Below, in pieces: positions 63,117-64,000 of a DNA stretch of 64,000 nt. The notes beneath the pieces were generated by a model. The model did no database searches. It was given only the letters and a program-made list of their open reading frames with translations, and had not been told where the DNA came from. The translations under genes were made by a program, and so were the position numbers. The DNA comes from Panulirus ornatus (Eukaryota; Arthropoda; Malacostraca; Decapoda; Palinuridae): the NCBI RefSeq assembly GCF_036320965.1, contig NC_092262.1, positions 7,344,572 through 7,408,571 on the forward strand, in the 5' to 3' direction. How positions within the stretch are numbered: position 1 is the stretch's first letter; every line of letters begins with the position of its first letter.

Positions 63117-64000
63117 AACTCATGGTGAGGTGCCTGAGGATTGGCGGAATGGGTGCATAGTGCCATTGTACAAAGGCAAAGGGGATAAGAGTGAGTGCTC
63201 AAATTACAGAGGTATAAGTTTGTTGAGTATTCCTGGTAAATTATATGGGAGGGTATTGATTGAGAGGGTGAAGGCATGTACAGAGCATCAGATTGGGGAA
63301 GAGCAGTGTGGTTTCAGAAGTGGTAGAGGATGTGTGGATCAGGTGTTTGCTTTGAAGAATGTATGTGAGAAATACTTAGAAAAGCAAATGGATTTGTATG
63401 TAGCATTTATGGATCTGGAGAAGGCATATGATAGAGTTGATAGAGATGCTCTGTGGAAGGTATTAAGAATATATGGTGTGGGAGGCAAGTTGTTAGAAGC
63501 AGTGAAAAGTTTTTATCGAGGATGTAAGGCATGTGTACGTGTAGGAAGAGAGGAAAGTGATTGGTTCTCAGTGAATGTAGGTTTGCGGCAGGGGTGTGTG
63601 ATGTCTCCATGGTTGTTTAATTTGTTTATGGATGGGGTTGTAAGGGAGGTAAATGCAAGAGTCCTGGAAAGAGGGGCAAGTATGAAGTCTGTTGGGGATG
63701 AGAGAGCTTGGGAAGTGAGTCAGTTGTTGTTCGCTGATGATACAGCGCTGGTGGCTGATTCATGTGAGAAACTGCAGAAGCTGGTGACTGAGTTTGGTAA
63801 AGTGTGTGGAAGAAGAAAGTTGAGAGTAAATGTGAATAAGAGCAAGGTTATTAGGTACAGTAGGGGTGAGGGTCAAGTCAATTGGGAGGTGAGTTTGAAT
63901 GGAGAAAAACTGGAGGAAGTGAAGTGTTTTAGATATCTGGGAGTGGATCTGTCAGCGGATGGAACCATGGAAGCGGAAGTGGATCATAGGGTGGGGGAGG
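63117..64000 (+). mobile_element. LINE copy N, young, 5'-truncated, runs off the right edge
   Basis: It begins abruptly at ACTCATGGTGAGGTGCCTGA inside the RT domain and continues past 64,000. It sits in the Piezo intron upstream of the first visible exon, opposite to Piezo transcription. The coding frame is uninterrupted to the edge, unlike all other copies. Confidence 0.92.
63121..64000 (+). CDS. LINE reverse transcriptase, partial (open at both ends)
   Basis: One frame is open for 293 codons, with no start codon at its beginning (5'-truncated) and no stop before the edge. In order it holds HGEVPEDWRNGCIVPLYKG, ECSNYRGISLLSIPGKLYG, CGFRSGRGCVDQVFALKN, AFMDLEKAYDRVDRDAL, GVGGKLLEAVKSFYRGCKAC, GLRQGCVMSPWLFNLFMDG, the catalytic SQLLFADDTALVADS and NVNKSKVIRYSRGEG. 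These are the palm motifs of non-LTR reverse transcriptases, with both catalytic aspartates of FADD present. It would copy element RNA at a nicked target, but lacking the endonuclease and N-terminus this copy cannot be autonomous. Confidence 0.93.

Overview
This is a stretch of animal nuclear DNA, most likely from a decapod crustacean. Three things point that way: split coding exons with GT-AG introns, very dense APE-type non-LTR retrotransposon (LINE) debris full of (TA)n runs, and an arthropod-like Piezo gene. The organism is an inference; no species-specific gene proves it. I see no bacterial operons, CRISPR array, rRNA or tRNA.

Layout. Positions 1-17,600 are one huge AT-rich satellite built from a roughly 20-bp unit (TATATACTGGTATATACACG and variants). 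It has higher-order structure, clearest as a 570-bp period at 13.2-14.4 kb. The many long open frames inside it are artefacts of a unit that lacks stop codons. Positions 17,600-18,060 hold an unusual inverted pair of ~70-bp tandem repeats. From 18.1 to 24.3 kb, LINE copies and short LINE-related elements sit against (TA)n runs. Positions 25.9-37.2 kb are a tandem segmental duplication: a 5.2-kb unit, then a roughly 6.0-kb second copy with its own 0.9-kb internal duplication. Each copy ends in a tail-to-tail LINE pair. Positions 38.5-47.5 kb are AT-rich sequence with old LINE pieces and no gene that I recognise.

The one host gene is on the minus strand at 47,556-62,968: the last nine exons of Piezo, the mechanically gated cation channel. 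Their frames join perfectly through eight introns to give about 505 codons plus the stop. They cover the conserved PF-x2-E-x6-W motif, outer pore helix, extracellular cap, inner pore helix and cytoplasmic C-terminus. The 5' part of the gene lies beyond the right edge. One intron uses a GC-AG splice pair. The introns carry many LINE and SINE-like insertions, including a 69-bp insertion with clear target-site duplications. At the right edge (63,117-64,000, plus strand) a young LINE copy keeps an uninterrupted reverse transcriptase frame.

Three repeat families dominate the non-satellite part: (1) the APE/RT LINE; (2) a ~210-bp element whose head resembles the LINE 5' end and whose tail resembles the LINE 3' end; (3) a ~600-bp family of unknown type recognised by 'GGAACTCCCTCAAGG'. 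I did not find a convincing new functional system. The most distinctive material is the satellite architecture, the LINE/short-element pairing and the GC-AG Piezo intron.
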